A stretch of DNA of 42,106 nt from an uncultured Ectothiorhodospiraceae bacterium. GTDB taxonomy: Bacteria > Pseudomonadota > Gammaproteobacteria > CAMYNG01. Positions within the stretch are counted from its first letter, which is position 1, and each line of letters starts with the position of its first letter. Position numbers and translations under genes: made by a program. The DNA lies in NCBI GenBank assembly GCA_947259765.1, contig CAMYNG010000016.1, forward strand, positions 1 to 42,106, read 5' to 3'. Below, in pieces: positions 38,699 to 42,106 of the stretch. The notes beneath the pieces were generated by a model, which was not told the origin of the DNA, did not search any database, and saw only the letters and a list, made by a program, of their open reading frames with translations.

Positions 38699-39346
38699 CT
38701 AGCGACGCCGACCGCGTTTCTTTTCTTTTGCCTTTTTGGCACGTTGATCCGACAGTTCGTTTTCATCCAGATAGCGGTAGGTCTTGGCCGTGGCGTCCAT
38801 GGTCAAGCGGTCCGTTTTATCATCTCGTTCAATCTTAATATTGTGCAGGGTCACGATCCGCGGTAGCGCGGCAATGCCACTAATAAAGCGGCCGAACTGG
38901 TGATAGTTTCCAGTGACCTTGATGGCAATCGGCTTTTCCGCATAGAACTCAACGAATTGTTCCGCCTGCGGCTTGAACAAAATGAACTCAACACCACTTG
39001 CCAGTCCCGTCTGCGAGATTTCGTCCACCAGGTTTTCAACTTCGGTTTTACTGGGCAATTGTCGCAGCATGGTGCCGAAGGATTCCTCGATTTCCTTCAT
39101 CTGCTTCTTGTAGGCGTCGAGGTTGGCCGCTTTGGCCTGTTTGGTTTTGAATTCATTTTTCAGCGTGGCTTCCTGGCTTTCGGCTCGCGCCAGTTCATCA
39201 CGCTTGTTACTGATGTCCAGAAAATAACCCAACACCAATACAATGATGCAAACGATGACGATCAACCCGGCCTTGACCGGGGTCGGCCAGCCGCCGATAT
39301 TGCTGAAGTCCAGATCATTGAGATCGAAATTTTTCAAATCGGCCAT
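38699..39346 (-). CDS. pilO: Type IV pilus inner-membrane protein PilO
   Basis: A 215-residue bitopic protein with a cytoplasmic N-terminus, one membrane helix (AGLIVIVCIIVLVLGYFL, about 27-44), a coiled coil with many Glu/Lys/Gln residues and a periplasmic ferredoxin-like domain (ITGNYHQFGRF-type segment KVTGNYHQFGRFISGIAAL). It forms heterodimers with PilN in the pilus alignment complex. It starts two bases after pilN ends. The very basic tail (AKKAKEKKRGRRR) is a feature of this copy. Confidence 0.94.
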   Translation of the reverse strand: MADLKNFDLNDLDFSNIGGWPTPVKAGLIVIVCIIVLVLGYFLDISNKRDELARAESQEATLKNEFKTKQAKAANLDAYKKQMKEIEESFGTMLRQLPSKTEVENLVDEISQTGLASGVEFILFKPQAEQFVEFYAEKPIAIKVTGNYHQFGRFISGIAALPRIVTLHNIKIERDDKTDRLTMDATAKTYRYLDENELSDQRAKKAKEKKRGRRR

Positions 39347-39348
39347 GG

Positions 39349-39911
39349 TCAGTTTTTCTCCGTGGCTTGTTCCGGCGTGATCTGCGTGACGCGCAAGACA
39401 AACTTGCGGGCCTTCTCCGGCGATTTGGGATCGATCTCGATCACACTAAGTGATGGATTAGAGAATGACGGTGACGCATCCAGGTTGCGCATAAACGATG
39501 ATACACGGGCGTTGGACTGTGCATCGCCTTTCAGAGTCAGGCTGCGGCCCTTTTGTGCCATGCTGGAGAGCACAACGCCATCAGGCACGGTACGCACAAT
39601 TTCGTCGAACACACGAACAATTTCGGGTCGATTGAGTTGCAGTTCCTGGATGACTTTCATGCGCGCCAGCAGGCGTTCCTTTTCTTTTTCCAGGCCTTTA
39701 ATTTCCTTCAATTGCTCTTCGACCTGGGCGATATGACGCTGCAACAATGCATTGCGTGAGTTCTGCGAGGAGATCATGCGTCCGTATTGCAGGTGCACGG
39801 CGAAAATGATCAGCGCCATCAATGCTGCGGACAGACCCAACACGGTCAGGAACTGTCGTTGCCGCTCTTTGCGCTGTTCCTGGCGCCAGGGTAATAGGTT
39901 TATGCGCGCCA

Positions 39912-39912
<1 letters not shown>
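39349..39912 (-). CDS. pilN: Type IV pilus inner-membrane protein PilN
   Basis: A 187-residue bitopic protein. The cytoplasmic N-terminus MARINLLPWRQEQRKERQRQ holds the INLLPWR motif that binds PilM. One membrane helix (about 22-42) is followed by a coiled coil and a periplasmic ferredoxin-like domain. Together with PilO it makes the periplasmic stator of the type IV pilus. The pilM stop and pilN start overlap at 39912, so translation is coupled. Confidence 0.95.
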
Positions 39913-41166
<1,254 letters not shown>

Positions 41167-42106
41167 ATGAAGCCGCTCTACAAGAAGCTGCTTGTCTTCT
41201 CCGGCGCAAGCCTGTTTACCTTGTTACTGCTGGGCGCTATCGGCGTGCTATTCGCGTACGCCTATATCATGCCGCGCCTGCCGTCCATCGAGACCCTGAA
41301 GGACGTGCGCTTGCAGGTACCGCTTCGCGTCTACGCCAAATCCGGCGGACTCATCGCCGAATTCGGCGAAATGAAACGTACACCCCTGACCTATGATGAA
41401 TTTCCAGACTTGCTCATCAAGGCCGTGCTGGCCGCCGAGGACGACCGTTTTTTTGAACACCCCGGTGTCGATTACCAGGGCATTCTGCGCGCCGCTTTTC
41501 AGCTGGTCCGCACCGGTGAACGTGCCCAGGGCGGTAGCACTATAACGATGCAGGTTGCGCGAAATTTTTTCCTGTCGAGCGAGAAAACCTTCCTGCGTAA
41601 ATTCAACGAAATCCTGTTGGCGCTTAAAATTGAGAACGAACTCACAAAACAGCAAATCCTCGAGCTCTATCTCAACAAAATTTATCTTGGTAAGCGCGCC
41701 TACGGTTTTGCTGCTGCCGCACAAGTCTATTACGGCAGGGAGCTGATAGATCTTGAGCTTTATCAACTGGCCATGACTGCCGGATTGCCAAAGGCGCCGT
41801 CGCGCTATAATCCGATTGCCGATCCGGGGCGGGCTTTAATCCGGCGCAATTACGTGCTGGGTCGAATGCTCGAGCTGGAGTACATCACTCCGCAAGACTA
41901 TGAGTTAGCACTGGCCACGCCCGATGACGCCCGGGTCTACGGGCTGGACGTGCAAGTGGTTGCCCCGTATGTTGCGGAAATGGTGCGCTCGGTGATGCTC
42001 GCAAAAGTTGGCTCTGACAGCTATAGCGCGGGTTATAAGGTCTACACTACCATCGAAGCGGATCGCCAGCACGCTATTCCTGCGCGCTGGGTCGAGTCGG
42101 CGGCCG
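41167..42106 (+). CDS. mrcA: Penicillin-binding protein 1A, N-terminal part
   Basis: A bifunctional class A penicillin-binding protein that polymerises and crosslinks peptidoglycan; only the first 313 codons are here and the gene continues beyond the window. An N-terminal cytoplasmic tail and membrane helix (about 9-30) precede the GT51 glycosyltransferase domain with catalytic Glu near 91 (LAAEDDRFFEHPG), QGGSTITMQ at 121-129, LALKIENELTKQQILELYLN and YGFAAAAQVYYG. The transpeptidase domain lies outside. Divergence from pilM is conserved in gammaproteobacteria. The last 15 or so codons (after IEADRQHA) no longer match the family well and may contain base errors. Confidence 0.93.
   Translation, partial: MKPLYKKLLVFSGASLFTLLLLGAIGVLFAYAYIMPRLPSIETLKDVRLQVPLRVYAKSGGLIAEFGEMKRTPLTYDEFPDLLIKAVLAAEDDRFFEHPGVDYQGILRAAFQLVRTGERAQGGSTITMQVARNFFLSSEKTFLRKFNEILLALKIENELTKQQILELYLNKIYLGKRAYGFAAAAQVYYGRELIDLELYQLAMTAGLPKAPSRYNPIADPGRALIRRNYVLGRMLELEYITPQDYELALATPDDARVYGLDVQVVAPYVAEMVRSVMLAKVGSDSYSAGYKVYTTIEADRQHAIPARWVESAA

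Overview
The window is a chromosomal segment of a gammaproteobacterium. The gene order at the right end is the conserved gammaproteobacterial block mrcA <> pilMNOPQ-aroK-aroB-(SPOR/AAA protein)-gltB-gltD-...-hemE known from Pseudomonas. The left-centre block is the equally conserved lptM-lysA-(CoA-binding)-dapF-DUF484-xerC cluster. Moderate GC, a NtrC-family two-component pair and a Tat-exported protein resembling SoxY fit a free-living, possibly sulfur-oxidising (Chromatiales-like) bacterium; that placement is inference. I saw no phage, CRISPR array, rRNA or tRNA, and no intact insertion sequence.

Layout. (1) 1-3609: start of a Tat-signal (SoxY-like) gene preceded by a good sigma-54 promoter match, then an NtrC-type regulator and its histidine kinase, all on the minus strand. 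(2) 3652-10552: a two-TM membrane protein diverging from lptM, then lysA, a CoA-binding protein, dapF, DUF484, xerC and a diguanylate cyclase. (3) 10719-13918: a metal (zinc-type) uptake locus with permease, binding protein, outer-membrane barrel and a small Cys/His exported protein, but no ATPase gene. (4) 14031-19844: a small PA3496-like protein, a TetR regulator, and an RND/MMPL transporter, LolA-like periplasmic protein and outer-membrane barrel that look like one trans-envelope export system, followed by a small membrane protein. (5) 20072-23787: DsbG-like protein, FHA protein with a polylysine tail, DUF2797 protein and hemE. (6) 24118-35792: gltD, gltB, a SPOR/TIG/AAA protein, a WGR protein, dgt, aroB and aroK. 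(7) 35919-42106: pilQ, P, O, N, M for type IV pilus assembly, and divergent mrcA, cut by the window end.

The most notable observations are: aroB is broken by an apparent loss of about 103 nt that removes the NAD-binding and substrate loops and shifts frame; the RND transporter lacks about 35 residues that normally form a helix pair in its first membrane domain; the regulator locus carries a sigma-54 promoter with two upstream palindromes; two intergenic elements share a 15-nt terminal motif; and the RND/LolA-like/barrel cassette is a candidate lipid-like export machine of unknown substrate. Because two roughly 100-nt losses occur in one window and the mrcA end also reads poorly, sequence or clone artefact must be excluded before biology is inferred from them.
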